From DATMER01 sp963844885 (GTDB taxonomy: Bacteria; Acidobacteriota; Thermoanaerobaculia; Multivoradales; UBA5704): DNA of 64,000 bases. The position numbers and the translations under genes were made by a program. Positions 20,330 to 28,151 of this stretch are shown piece after piece; positions within the stretch are counted from its first letter, which is position 1; every line of letters starts with the position of its first letter. Under the pieces are notes generated by a model, which saw only the letters and a list, made by a program, of their open reading frames with translations, did no database searches and was not told the origin of the DNA. The stretch is from positions 372,001-436,000 of the forward strand of contig CAWJQA010000020.1 in the NCBI GenBank assembly GCA_963844885.1, in the 5' to 3' direction.

Positions 20330-21124
20330 GTGACGATCGAACACTCTTCGCCACCTGTCTCGAAGCTGCACCGCCGCCTCCGGTTCCCCGCCCTTCTCCT
20401 CCTGGCCGCCTTCGCCGTGGGTCCGGCACCCGTGCCCGCCGCGGCGTCGGGGAGGGCCGTGCCTGCTGTCAACACCACGGCGGCGCCGGTCTTCGCGAAG
20501 GAGGTCGATGGGCTCTCTCCGCAAGTCCTGGCGATGGCGCTCGACGCGATGGCCTGCGCCAGGGCGCGCGGCGTCTCCGGCAACAGCGGCCTGCTGACGG
20601 TCATCGACTACTCGCTGCCCTCGACCGAGCGGCGGCTCTGGGTGCTCGACCTCAAGCACGGCGAGGTGCTCTTCAGTGAGCTCGTGGCGCACGGGCGGGG
20701 GAGCGGCGACAACTACGCCACCCGCTTCTCGAACCTGAACGAGAGCCACCAGTCGAGCCTCGGCCTGTACCTGACCGGCGGCACCTACACCGGCGGCAAC
20801 GGCTACTCCCTGATCCTCAAGGGCCTGGACGAGGGGGTGAACGACCGTGCCGAGGCGCGCCACATCGTGATGCACGGCGCCTGGTACGTGAGCGCCGAGC
20901 AGGTGCGGAAGCAGGGCCGCCTGGGCCGGAGCTGGGGCTGTCCGGCGCTGTCGCAGGAGACGGCACCGCGGGTGATCGACACCATCAAGGGCGGCACCTT
21001 CGTCTTCGCCTATGCCGGCGAAGCGAGCTGGATCAAGACCGCCTCGGCGAAGAGCTGCGGCGCGGGCCCGGGTGGTGGCGGTATCGGCGGCATTGGCGGC
21101 ATCACCACGGTCTCGACCCGCTAG
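20330..21124 (+). CDS. murein L,D-transpeptidase catalytic-domain (YkuD_2-like) protein
   Basis: This 264-residue exported protein has a signal peptide (about 1-40). The catalytic region is HIVMHGAWY followed by GRSWGCPAL, giving nucleophile C204 and a nearby His (H182). The pattern ...LKHGEVLFSELVAHGRGSGDNYATRFSN is typical of the YkuD_2 group annotated as murein L,D-transpeptidase catalytic-domain proteins. It should act on peptidoglycan in the periplasm. The tail is Gly/Ile repetitive (GGGIGGIGGI), a microsatellite-like extension. It starts at GTG and overlaps the convergent DUF2314 gene by four bases. Confidence 0.85.
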   Translation: MTIEHSSPPVSKLHRRLRFPALLLLAAFAVGPAPVPAAASGRAVPAVNTTAAPVFAKEVDGLSPQVLAMALDAMACARARGVSGNSGLLTVIDYSLPSTERRLWVLDLKHGEVLFSELVAHGRGSGDNYATRFSNLNESHQSSLGLYLTGGTYTGGNGYSLILKGLDEGVNDRAEARHIVMHGAWYVSAEQVRKQGRLGRSWGCPALSQETAPRVIDTIKGGTFVFAYAGEASWIKTASAKSCGAGPGGGGIGGIGGITTVSTR

Positions 21125-21660
21125 CCCCCGGAAGTCAGGCCGGGAGGCGGCCGTTCCGCCGCTCCGCGTACCGCCTCTTCGAGCTTTTCCATCTCCGAGG
21201 GAAGCTCGCCCCACTGCTCGCGGGCGCGGGTGAACAGCACGCGCATCGTGCCGCCGCCTTCGAAGTGGCCGTCCGCCGTCTCCACCTGCCAGTCGGCGAG
21301 GTCGTCCAGGGAGAACGCCCGGTTCCGCTCCAGCTTCTCGGAATGGGTCAGGGGCAGATTGACGAGGAAGACGTCCATGTCCGCCTCCCGCAGCTCCAGC
21401 AGCTCACCCCAGAGATACTCCGTCGAGCCGCTCGCCGTCTCGAACCGCACCTTGACGTGGGTGGCGCCGGGATGTCCGGGAGCCAGCTCGCGCAGCCTGC
21501 CGAGGGTCCGCCGGGCCTCCGAGACGGCCTCTATCATGAGGGGATCGTCCGGAGAGATGTCCAGCGGCCGGATGGCCGTCTGGGAAGCCCGCCACCGCAC
21601 CCACGCCGCCGCCGCGCTCAGGAGAGCCGCTGTCATACCGGTGAGGAAGAGCGTGCTCAT
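21121..21660 (-). CDS. DUF2314 domain protein
   Basis: This 179-residue protein has one N-terminal hydrophobic helix (LFLTGMTAALLSAAAAWV). It continues with DDPLMIEAVSEARRTL and THVKVRFETASGSTEYLWGELLEL, the pattern of DUF2314 (YegJ-like) domains of unknown function. It is probably membrane-anchored. It converges on the L,D-transpeptidase gene with a four-base overlap, and repeat array 2 begins about 40 bp upstream of its start. Confidence 0.72.
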   Translation of the reverse strand: MSTLFLTGMTAALLSAAAAWVRWRASQTAIRPLDISPDDPLMIEAVSEARRTLGRLRELAPGHPGATHVKVRFETASGSTEYLWGELLELREADMDVFLVNLPLTHSEKLERNRAFSLDDLADWQVETADGHFEGGGTMRVLFTRAREQWGELPSEMEKLEEAVRGAAERPPPGLTSGG

Positions 21661-21700
21661 AGACTGAAACCCGGAGGCAATGATACTCCGCTAGCTTCCC

Positions 21701-22137
21701 AGCGGCAAAGTCACCTTCCCAGCGGCGATGTAACCTTCTCTACGCCAAAGTCACCTTCCCTGCCGCAAAGTAACCTTCTCCGAACCAAAGTGACCTTCCC
21801 AGCGGCAAAGTGACCTTCCCAGCGGCAAAGTGACCTTCTCAGCGGCAAAGTGACCTTCTCAGTGGCGAAGTCATCTTCCCAGTGGCGATGTAACCTTCCC
21901 TACGGCGAAGTCACCTTCCCAGCGGCGATGTAACGTTCTCTACGGCGAAGCAACCTTCCCAGCCGCAAAGTAACCTTCTCCGCGCCAAAGTAACCTTCCC
22001 TGGCTCCGGGGAACCTTACTTTGGCTCAGAGAAGCTTACTTTGGCTCAGAGAACCTTACTCTGGCTCAGAGAAGCTTACTCTGGCCCCGGGAAGGTTACT
22101 TTGCCGCAGGGGAGGTTCCCTGGCGCCGGAGACGTCC
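21701..22137. repeat. 20-bp tandem repeat array 2 with orientation switch
   Basis: Fifteen units of consensus AGCGGCAAAGTGACCTTCCC run in exact 20-bp register from 21701 to 22000, with substitutions but no length change. From 22001 about seven more 20-bp units follow, with the complementary sense (GAACCTTACTTTGGCTCAGA). There are no spacers. The core GCAAAGTCACCTT is also found in array 1 (2234-2246), so the two arrays belong to one family. The region 21661-22808 otherwise holds no gene I can support. Confidence 0.9.
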
Positions 22138-22594
22138 AAGTCGATTTTCAAAGAACGTCCGGGCGACCCTGGACGGCTCCCCGGCTTGCGGGCGGCACGA
22201 TACACGATCGCGAGGGCCAGTCAAGAGGCCAATCCGCTGAAATCGCCGCCAACCCGGCCGTCTTCAATCTGAAAACCATAGACGCCGCAGCCAGCCGCTC
22301 CGTAGACTCTCCCTGAAGTGAAGGGAGACGGACGACGACGCCAGACGCGGGTCCCCACGACCGATGGCCGTTCGTGCCCATCACCTTGAAGGGAGGACGC
22401 CGTCGGGTCCCCCTTCCGCTCATTGACAATTTGGAGGGATGACGGCCGCCGAGTCCAAGGCCGCCGTCGTTCCGCAGGGGTCCGCCTGCCGGGGAGGGTA
22501 GGCGGGGCCATCGCCGGAGGTGTGTGAGAGCGGGCTCGTGGGTGAGCGGCGATGGCAGCCTCTTGATTGTGAACCTCCCCGCGCCGTCCGTTCT

Positions 22595-22667
22595 CCCTGG
22601 GACCGCCGGCGCCCCGCCGGCGGTGTTTTCCGTGAATACCGCCGGCGGGGCGCCAGCGGTCCCAGGG
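22595..22667. repeat. large intergenic hairpin, 30-bp arms
   Basis: The arms at 22595-22624 and 22638-22667 are complementary at 29 of 30 positions around a 13-base loop. Both strands translate to the same motif type (GTAGAPPAVF...NTAGGAPAVP). It lies in a gene-free stretch upstream of the HicBA genes and looks like a mobile palindromic unit more than a terminator, since no gene ends just before it and no U-tract follows. Confidence 0.8.
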
Positions 22668-22808
22668 GGCTCGGGGCGGCCGGCCGGCGCGGGAGAGGGG
22701 TTTGCGGCGCTCATACCTACTTTGGACGTGAATGGGGTAGAGTTGGCATCTGGCGCAAGCTGCTTGACGGCGAGCGGGCAGGTCTACAATGTCCTTGAGG
22801 AACCAGCC

Positions 22809-23018
22809 ATGAACGAGCTGATCTTTGCCGTGGAGGAGGCGCCTGAGGGGGGCTATACCGCTCACGCTCTCGGAGAGTCGATCTTCACGGAAGCGGATGA
22901 CCTGACACAGCTTCACGAACAGGTGCGCGATGCCGTTCTCTGCCATTTTGACGACGAGGAAGCGAGGCCGAAGTTGATCCGGCTCCACTTCGTGCGCGAA
23001 GAGCTCATCGCCGTATGA
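22809..23018 (+). CDS. HicB-like antitoxin
   Basis: This 69-residue protein opens with the HicB partial RNase-H-like fold (IFAVEEAPEGGYTAHALGESIFTEADDLTQL). It lacks a C-terminal DNA-binding domain, as in the short HicB variants paired with YcfA-type toxins. It overlaps the downstream HicA-like gene by ATGA, the usual type II toxin-antitoxin coupling. It should bind and neutralise that toxin. Confidence 0.8.
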   Translation: MNELIFAVEEAPEGGYTAHALGESIFTEADDLTQLHEQVRDAVLCHFDDEEARPKLIRLHFVREELIAV

Positions 23019-23260
23019 GGCTTTCTCGGGACGTCTCGGGCCAAGACCTGGCTGAGGCGCTCTCCATACTCGGCTATCGGTTGACTCGCCAGACGGGAAG
23101 CCACCTGCGGCTCACCACGGAGGAGGCCGGAGAGCACCACGTGACGATCCCGCGTCACAATCCTCTTCGAGTTGGAACCCTCGCCTCGATCCTCCAGGAT
23201 GTGGCCCAGCATTTTGGGTGGACACGCCAGCAGGTCCAAGAACGGATCTTCGGTAAGTAG
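23015..23260 (+). CDS. hicA: HicA-like mRNA interferase toxin
   Basis: This 81-residue protein has the HicA/YcfA double-stranded-RNA-binding fold: SGQDLAEALSILGYRLTRQTGSHLRL with the catalytic His in GSH, then HHVTIPRHNPLRVGTLASIL. It should cleave mRNA when free of its antitoxin. It overlaps the HicB-like gene upstream by four bases. Both genes look complete. Confidence 0.85.
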   Translation: MRLSRDVSGQDLAEALSILGYRLTRQTGSHLRLTTEEAGEHHVTIPRHNPLRVGTLASILQDVAQHFGWTRQQVQERIFGK

Positions 23261-23744
23261 CTACCCGATCAGGAGGCCGACCATGAACCTTGCCGGCCGA
23301 GGAATTCATCCGCCGTGGACGATCACCGCCATGAGGGCCGGTCCTCTGGCGCCATCTCGTCGCCCGCGTCATGCCCTTCTTCGAGGGGTCGGGGCAGTTT
23401 ACTCTTTCTCGACTCCGCGGTACTATCAGACAAACGAAGCTACTGTGGGAGGGTCCCATGGAGACGGTGAACCGCTGGAGGGGGCGTCAGTGAAGCGGGG
23501 AAATCTCGTCCCGCGGCGCCTGAGGAAGGGTCGGCGGTCTGCCCGCTCCTTCTCCTCCGGATTGAATCTACATAGGGTAACCGGCTCGGACTCCCCCGCG
23601 GTCTCGTTCAACCTGGTCTATCCAACATCCTCCCGGCGGCGCCGGAGGCGTTTGGGAGGTTGACCTGGGAGGATGTCGGATAGACCCTTACATGTTCTGC
23701 GGCTCGTATCTGGATGGAGACAAGAGATTCACGGGAGCGTATTT
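23261..23744. other. intergenic region with an inverted repeat
   Basis: About 480 bp without a supported gene. It contains the inverted repeat 23615-23686. A frame from 23283 is open for about 90 codons but has irregular composition and no family likeness, so I do not call it. Confidence 0.4.
23615..23686. repeat. intergenic inverted repeat, 20-bp arms
   Basis: The arms GGTCTATCCAACATCCTCCC (23615-23634) and its complement (23667-23686, one mismatch) surround a GC-rich 32-base loop. It lies 58 bp before the next gene. It could be a transcription attenuator or another palindromic repeat. Confidence 0.65.
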
Positions 23745-24056
23745 ATGAAAGCTCTGCAACTTAGATCTACCCCTCTTGAGGAGGCTGTTCAGGTCCTGCT
23801 TTCGAGTTTTGAGGCAGTTGTTAGGCCGGGGCCCAACGGTGAACATGACCTAGAAATCACATTTCCAAGGCCGTTTGTACGTCAAATCGACTGGAGGCAA
23901 GAATGTGGCTTCTCCTATAATTTATTCGAGCCCAACGAGCTCACGCTCATATCTCGTGCAAAATTTTTTAGGCCTGAACCTGAGACGAGACTGCGCGTAC
24001 CTCAACTGTGGGCCACAGAACCAACGCCTGCACCGGACGACTGGCGCCGCCGGTGA
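23745..24056 (+). CDS. hypothetical protein
   Basis: The frame encodes about 103 residues from an ATG at 23745 with GGAG ten bases upstream. It starts MKALQLRSTPLEEAVQVLLS, has a central beta-like stretch (NELTLISRAKFF) and ends PAPDDWRRR. I recognise no family. The base composition is less GC-rich than the neighbouring genes, which suggests transfer. Its last codons lie in a GC-rich imperfect hairpin (about 24030-24070). Confidence 0.5.
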   Translation: MKALQLRSTPLEEAVQVLLSSFEAVVRPGPNGEHDLEITFPRPFVRQIDWRQECGFSYNLFEPNELTLISRAKFFRPEPETRLRVPQLWATEPTPAPDDWRRR

Positions 24057-24094
24057 GGCGCCGCGTCGTTACTGCCGTCACTAAGGAGTTCTCC

Positions 24095-24580
24095 ATGTTT
24101 CGCAAGCTTCTAATACCCTTCACGATGCTGGCTCTGTCCTCGTCGCATAGCGCGTTCGCGCAAGATCAACAGGCTGAAGCACCCATTCGCGCAATCATTG
24201 CAGCCCAAGTTAGCGCCTGGGATGCAGGTGACGGCGCCGCCTACGCAAAAGATCTCGCGCCTGACGCGTCTTTCACAAATCTTTTCGGCATGGTGATGTA
24301 TGGCGCCTCTTCGTTCGCCGAGCGCCATCGCCAAATCCTCTCCACGTTCTACAAGGGCACGACAAAGCATCACGCGATTCGTCGAATCCGTTTCGTAACG
24401 CCGGATGTGGCCATCGTCGACATCGACAACGAAGTGCGAGGCGTCAAGGCAATGCCGTCTGGAATTCCAGTACCTGCAAACGGAATCATCAGGACTCAAC
24501 TTATGGAAGTCTTCGTCCGCCGCGGCGAGCGGTGGTGGATCGAGGCATATCACAACGTTGACACGAAGCCGGCGAATTGA
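24095..24580 (+). CDS. SnoaL-like / SgcJ-type secreted protein
   Basis: This 161-residue protein has a signal peptide (FRKLLIPFTMLALSSSHSAFAQ) and a NTF2-like fold of the SgcJ/EcaC/DUF4440 group: IRAIIAAQVSAWDAGDGAAYAKDLAPDASFTN, later RTQLMEVFVRRGERWWIEAYHN. Such domains bind small molecules, and some are isomerases or cyclases; no substrate can be inferred here. AAGGAG precedes the start at 24095. Its moderate GC content resembles the preceding hypothetical gene. Confidence 0.8.
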   Translation: MFRKLLIPFTMLALSSSHSAFAQDQQAEAPIRAIIAAQVSAWDAGDGAAYAKDLAPDASFTNLFGMVMYGASSFAERHRQILSTFYKGTTKHHAIRRIRFVTPDVAIVDIDNEVRGVKAMPSGIPVPANGIIRTQLMEVFVRRGERWWIEAYHNVDTKPAN

Positions 24581-24636
24581 GCACGCGGATCAGCAGGGAA
24601 GGGTAGACCAAGGAAAGGGTACAGGAAAGGGTACCA

Positions 24637-24665
24637 GGAAAGGGTACCACCCGTTTTTTGAGAAG
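24637..24665 (-). repeat. left terminal repeat of the REP-associated transposase element
   Basis: GGGTACCACCCG followed by a T-run and GAGAAG mirrors, in inverted orientation, the two repeats at 25951-25978 and 26034-26061 on the other side of the transposase gene. It includes a short self-complementary word (GGGT...ACCC), as expected of REP sequences. Confidence 0.55.
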
Positions 24666-24829
24666 AAGAGACGGCGGGGGCCTCTGGTGGCTGCGAGGGA
24701 TCAAGAATCGGCCTTTGCACGGTGGTTCGTCGGCCGGCTTCAGGCTGAAGCGGCCTGAAGGGTGGCGTAGATTTGTCTGATCCGGAGAAGATTAGCCTCC
24801 TCTCCGTCCTTCAAGGGCGTCCGCAGACA

Positions 24830-24882
24830 CACCTCTTCCTTCCGTTCCGCGAAAGCGCATCGACAACACCGGCTGTGGGTCG
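24830..24882. repeat. 53-bp dispersed repeat, copy 1
   Basis: The sequence starting CACCTCTTCCTTCCG and ending GGGTCG recurs at 27596-27648 in the same orientation at roughly 85 percent identity. In the second copy it lies inside a broken PIN toxin gene. On the minus strand both encode AERKEEV. Confidence 0.6.
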
Positions 24883-24898
24883 AGCTACGGCGCCTGGA

Positions 24899-25837
24899 TC
24901 ACGGAGGGCCGACGGCGTCGGCTCTCACGAAGGGTAAGCCTGGCGGAAACGAGCCGATCGGGAATCTCGCCGACCGATCTCCCTCCCGCCAGCGGTCGGC
25001 GGCCTCCCGGAACGCGGCCACGAACGTGGCATAGGCTTCCCAGAAGGCCTTGCGCACGGCCTTGGTCGCCGCGTGGTACAGCGGCGCCGGTGATTTCTTC
25101 CTCCAGGCCGGACGGTCGTCCGGCTTCTGACGGAGGATGGCGGCGACTCCGAGCGGCACCCGGCCGGTCCTGGCGAGCTCGGCGCGCGCCTCGCTTTCGA
25201 CGGCTTCGACCAGCTCGGCCACGCGCTTGCGGTAGTCCTCGGGAGTAAGGTGAGCCCAGCAGGGGAGAGGTGTCAGCTCGAAGTTCTCCTCTGTGGCGTA
25301 CTTCAGCCGATCGAAGTCCTCTCCCCGTTTCCTGGCGGCGCTCTCCTGGGTGCGGTTGAACCAGAATCCCCGGACCGGCTCCCCGGCGAGGATCTCCCGG
25401 ACACTGTGGACGCCGGGCCATTCGCTGGCATGGGCGACCAAGCCTTCCTTGACCCCATTGGAGAGGAGATATCGCAGCCGGTCGACCTGGGCGGCCTCCT
25501 CCCCGCTGACCAGGATGGCATGGTAGCGGTCGTCCCAGACATCTCTCGTCCATCCGTACAGCCGGTTGACCTCGAGAGCGATGTTGGAGTTGACGTACTC
25601 CATGAAGCGGGCGAGTTGGTTGGCGTCGTCGACCGAGAGGAGGAGGTGAAAGTGGGTACTCATGAAGATTACAAAATGACAACGGACCGGATGGAGGGTC
25701 TGGGCGCGGCCCAGGACGCCTCCGACGATCTCGTTGAGGGAAGGGCCCGGGCGCAGGAGGAACCGGGACTGGAACGTCCGGACGGTCACCTCCACGAGCG
25801 AGCCCCCTTCGGGTACAAAGCGCACACGTCTGGCCAT
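24899..25837 (-). CDS. REP-associated tyrosine transposase (Y1/IS200-like), full length
   Basis: This 312-residue protein has the HUH motif in FMSTHFHLLLSVDD, followed by FMEYVNSNIALEVNRLYGW with the candidate catalytic Tyr, and the conserved region after it (WDDRYHAILVSGEEA). The long C-terminal part (WPGVHSVREILAG, PLPCWAHLTPEDYRKRVAEL, FPPGLPFVRA) is shared with two broken copies near 1.2-2.9 kb. These enzymes cut single-stranded DNA at REP hairpins. Repeats lie on both sides, so this copy could still be active on them. Confidence 0.88.
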   Translation of the reverse strand: MARRVRFVPEGGSLVEVTVRTFQSRFLLRPGPSLNEIVGGVLGRAQTLHPVRCHFVIFMSTHFHLLLSVDDANQLARFMEYVNSNIALEVNRLYGWTRDVWDDRYHAILVSGEEAAQVDRLRYLLSNGVKEGLVAHASEWPGVHSVREILAGEPVRGFWFNRTQESAARKRGEDFDRLKYATEENFELTPLPCWAHLTPEDYRKRVAELVEAVESEARAELARTGRVPLGVAAILRQKPDDRPAWRKKSPAPLYHAATKAVRKAFWEAYATFVAAFREAADRWREGDRSARFPIGSFPPGLPFVRADAVGPP

Positions 25838-25950
25838 GCCCTCTATAAAGACGGGAAACGGTCGGTGAATGTCATTTCAGAATAGGTTGAGATATTGAGA
25901 GTGCCCCCTCTTCGGCTATGCCCCGTGCCCCATGTCCGAGCCCTTAGTCT

Positions 25951-25978
25951 CTCTCGAAGATCGGGTGGCACCCGTTCC
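25951..25978 (+). repeat. REP-like repeat, right side of transposase, copy 1
   Basis: CTCTCGAAGATCGGGTGGCA continues with CCCGTTCC. It matches 26034-26061 at 26 of 28 positions and is inverted relative to 24637-24665. The GGGTGGCACCC core can form a small hairpin. Confidence 0.65.
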
Positions 25979-26033
25979 CGGGCGGATGCAAACCTAGAGC
26001 CGCATACGGTCCAGACCGTGACCTAAGCCGTGC

Positions 26034-26061
26034 CTCTCGAAGATCGGGTGGTACCCATTCC
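26034..26061 (+). repeat. REP-like repeat, right side of transposase, copy 2
   Basis: This is the second direct copy of the 28-bp REP-like unit, 83 bp after the first, with the core GGGTGGTACCC. The pair sits upstream of the transposase start, as REP targets often do. Confidence 0.65.
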
Positions 26062-26107
26062 TGGCGGTGGCCCGTCCCTGCCGCCCCCACCCGGTCCACA
26101 TCCGTTC

Positions 26108-26191
26108 GGCCTCTGTGCTGGAGAGTTCACCGTTCCGGACGACTTCGACGCGCCGCTGCTGGAAGAGATTATGCGGAGTTTCGAGGAGTGA
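26108..26191 (+). pseudogene. C-terminal remnant of an antitoxin
   Basis: One frame reads GLCAGEFTVPDDFDAPLLEE, then IMRSFEE and a stop at 26189. This is the usual C-terminal end of Phd/YefM-type antitoxins (GEF.VPDDFDAPLP.EI...F). The N-terminal part and any partner toxin are missing, replaced by the REP-like repeats. Compare the intact antitoxin at 27742-27981, which ends in the same style. Confidence 0.55.
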
Positions 26192-26213
26192 GGAGAGACC
26201 CGACTTCCTACGT

Positions 26214-27275
26214 TTATTCAGATGGCTCGGTCTCACGCCTGCCTGCAACCAACGCTAACGCACGGCTGTGTGCTTTCTGGTCTCCTCGGATCGCATCGCC
26301 GAGCACTTTTCGCCGCTGGCCATCATATAAATAAACGCGGACAGTGTTGGTTTTATAACCCGAGAGCTCCGCCACTTCCTCAATGGACAGACCACGCTCA
26401 GGGTCACCAAGCATCTCGTCTTCGAGTCGGTGGATGGTGAGAACATCCCGACTGGAGAAATCCCCCAATTCAGCCTCATCCTCCACCGCTTCCCAATCGT
26501 CGCGAACAGGCGCCTCCCGGGTGACCTCCGGGTCCAAAACCAGCAACCCAGGGAGTTCTACTTTCTTTACACCAATCTGGTAGCGCTTGCAGACGTCGAC
26601 TAGGTTTTCTCCGTCAATCAGATAAACCACCCGCTGGTTTTGTCCTGGTCTCGCCTCATTTTGGGCGTCAGCACTGAATCGGCCGGTTGTCACAATGATC
26701 GCTGTATCTTCCTCGCCCTTCACGCCCCGCATCATGCGGACCTCGTCGACAGGAACAGTTCGAGCGGTCCATCTTTTTGCGGATACGATGGCTCGGGCGC
26801 CCACGACACCTCGCTGGTATACCACGCGCGCATCTGCACCACCATCGCGAGTAGCTTGCGTGATCTGAACGTCCTGGAATCCCAGCGCATCGAGAACGCG
26901 AGTGAGGAATGTGGACTCGAACGTGCGCCAGTCCATCCGCTGCAGCCACGCTCGAATCTCCTCGCCGACAGCCTCGTTCTGCTGATGAACACGGGCTTCG
27001 ATGTCGCCTGCAGTCGATCCCCGAGCGAATTCGCTCGCCTCGCGAAGCCGAACCCATCCGCGCTCTTCGCCGTCGCGGGACGTTATGAACCGAGTGCGTT
27101 CGCCGAGCTCTTCGAGGCGCTGATTCTCCGATTGAATCGCCAGGTACAGGGACTGGTAGGGAAGGTCGGGGTACTTCTCTTCGCGCCGAATTTCTTCGAG
27201 AAGTGCCTGGAGACGCGCTCTCCCGCCAAGAGCCTGGAGCCGCCTCTCGATTCGATCTACTCGCCTCTCCGCCAT
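26214..27275 (-). CDS. Mrr-like restriction endonuclease
   Basis: The product has about 353 residues from the preferred ATG at 27275 (MAERRVDRIERR). An in-frame TTG lies further upstream at 27341. The N terminus is winged-helix-like (ARLQALLEEIRREEKYPDLPYQSLYLAIQ). The middle matches the Mrr nuclease domain (TFLTRVLDALGFQDVQITQATRDGGADARVVYQ, then VSAKRW), where D of DGGAD and K of AKR fit the PD-(D/E)xK core. The family's usual Gln before this Lys is Ala. The role would be cleavage of modified foreign DNA. A C-terminal helix-turn-helix-like part (SIEEVAELSGYKTNTVRVYL) may bind DNA. Confidence 0.75.
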   Translation of the reverse strand: MAERRVDRIERRLQALGGRARLQALLEEIRREEKYPDLPYQSLYLAIQSENQRLEELGERTRFITSRDGEERGWVRLREASEFARGSTAGDIEARVHQQNEAVGEEIRAWLQRMDWRTFESTFLTRVLDALGFQDVQITQATRDGGADARVVYQRGVVGARAIVSAKRWTARTVPVDEVRMMRGVKGEEDTAIIVTTGRFSADAQNEARPGQNQRVVYLIDGENLVDVCKRYQIGVKKVELPGLLVLDPEVTREAPVRDDWEAVEDEAELGDFSSRDVLTIHRLEDEMLGDPERGLSIEEVAELSGYKTNTVRVYLYDGQRRKVLGDAIRGDQKAHSRALALVAGRRETEPSE

Positions 27276-27355
27276 CGGGTTCTCAATCCTATTCCAGTCG
27301 GACCCCTGCCCTCTGCGGCTAACGACACGGAAGACCTCCAAGGTCCAGAATAGGC

Positions 27356-27745
27356 CTAACTTACGCCCCCTGACGGGTTGATGTCAACGACGACCGCTGC
27401 TCCCTCCTCCTCCCGCCCCCCGAACCACCAAAAAAGACAGCCGGCCAGCCCAGGCGGCTCCAGGCCCCTGCCGGTCGCCGGCTGGCGCTCCGCCCGCGCC
27501 ATCCCCTGCCCTCTCGACCCACCCCTGTGGCCCCGCCCCCGCCCTCCCCGTGAGGCCCCTGTGCGGCCCCAGGTCGTGCCGGACACGAGCAGGCGCACCT
27601 CTTCCTTCCGCTCCGCGGGAGCGCATCGATAGGGCCGGCTGAGGGTCGGCCGCGGGTCGTTCAGGAGCTTGCTCGCCACCTTGGAGAGCCGCTCGGGCTG
27701 GCCAGCCGCCCAGAGTAGGAGCTGGGTGTCCAGCAGGAGCTTCAC
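27356..27745 (-). pseudogene. PIN-domain (VapC-like) toxin, 3' part replaced
   Basis: The GTG at 27745 overlaps the antitoxin stop (GTGA) and begins VKLLLDTQLLLWAAGQPERLS, a normal PIN start with the first catalytic Asp, then VASKLLNDP. After about 33 residues the sequence stops resembling a PIN domain and becomes an Arg/Gly-rich low-complexity frame. The join coincides with the 53-bp repeat at 27596-27648, so recombination at that repeat may have removed the rest. The toxin should be inactive. Confidence 0.7.
27596..27648. repeat. 53-bp dispersed repeat, copy 2
   Basis: This is the second copy of the repeat at 24830-24882, placed exactly where the PIN toxin gene ceases to be recognisable. 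Confidence 0.6.
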
Positions 27746-27981
27746 GCTCCGCTCCCGAACAGGGCCGCGATCTCGCCTTCGCCCATACTGTTGAAATCTT
27801 CGGGCACGGCGATCTCGCCCGCAAGGAATCCCAGCCGTTGCGGCATGGAGGGGGCATCCAGCGCCGCCACTTTCACCAGCGGCTTGCCCGCCTTGGCAAT
27901 CACGAATGCTTCGCCCTTGACGGCGAGATCGACCAGCTTTGAGAGCTGAGTCTTGGCTTCATGGATGTTGACGGTAACCAT
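27742..27981 (-). CDS. Phd/YefM-type antitoxin
   Basis: This 79-residue protein starts MVTVNIHEAKTQLSKLVDLA, the classic Phd/YefM DNA-binding fold, and continues GEAFVIAKAGKPLVKV. The tail (GFLAGEIAVPEDFNSMGEGE) is the toxin-binding part. GGAGG precedes the start. It is coupled to the broken PIN gene, so this antitoxin is now an orphan. Confidence 0.85.
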   Translation of the reverse strand: MVTVNIHEAKTQLSKLVDLAVKGEAFVIAKAGKPLVKVAALDAPSMPQRLGFLAGEIAVPEDFNSMGEGEIAALFGSGA

Positions 27982-28151
27982 TCGACCTCCAAGGACTAAG
28001 CTGATCGAACTAAGTCTAATCCGTCGCCCGCCCTCCGTCAAACCGCGAGTCCAATGAGCGGCGGCGTTGGTGGCAGGTAAGGCCACCCAATAGGCGAGAG
28101 GCCAATCCGCTGCCGGAGAGGGGGCGACATGCCTTGGTCCCTGCGAGGAGC

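Larger units (their letters stand above)
24581..24898. other. 3' flank of the transposase element
   Basis: This region holds three tandem AGGAAAGGGTAC words (24611, 24623, 24636), a terminal-repeat-like sequence (24637-24665) and a 53-bp repeat (24830-24882). A minus-strand frame across the latter reads FAERKEEVCLRTPLKDGEEA and ends IYATLQAA, possibly the tail of a lost gene. No intact gene is present. Confidence 0.45.

Noticed and set aside
24008..24075. Second attC-like site at the end of the hypothetical gene
   Set aside because: A partial stem (ACGAC and GGCGCC) is present, but the outer ends do not pair as in attC, so it was not called.
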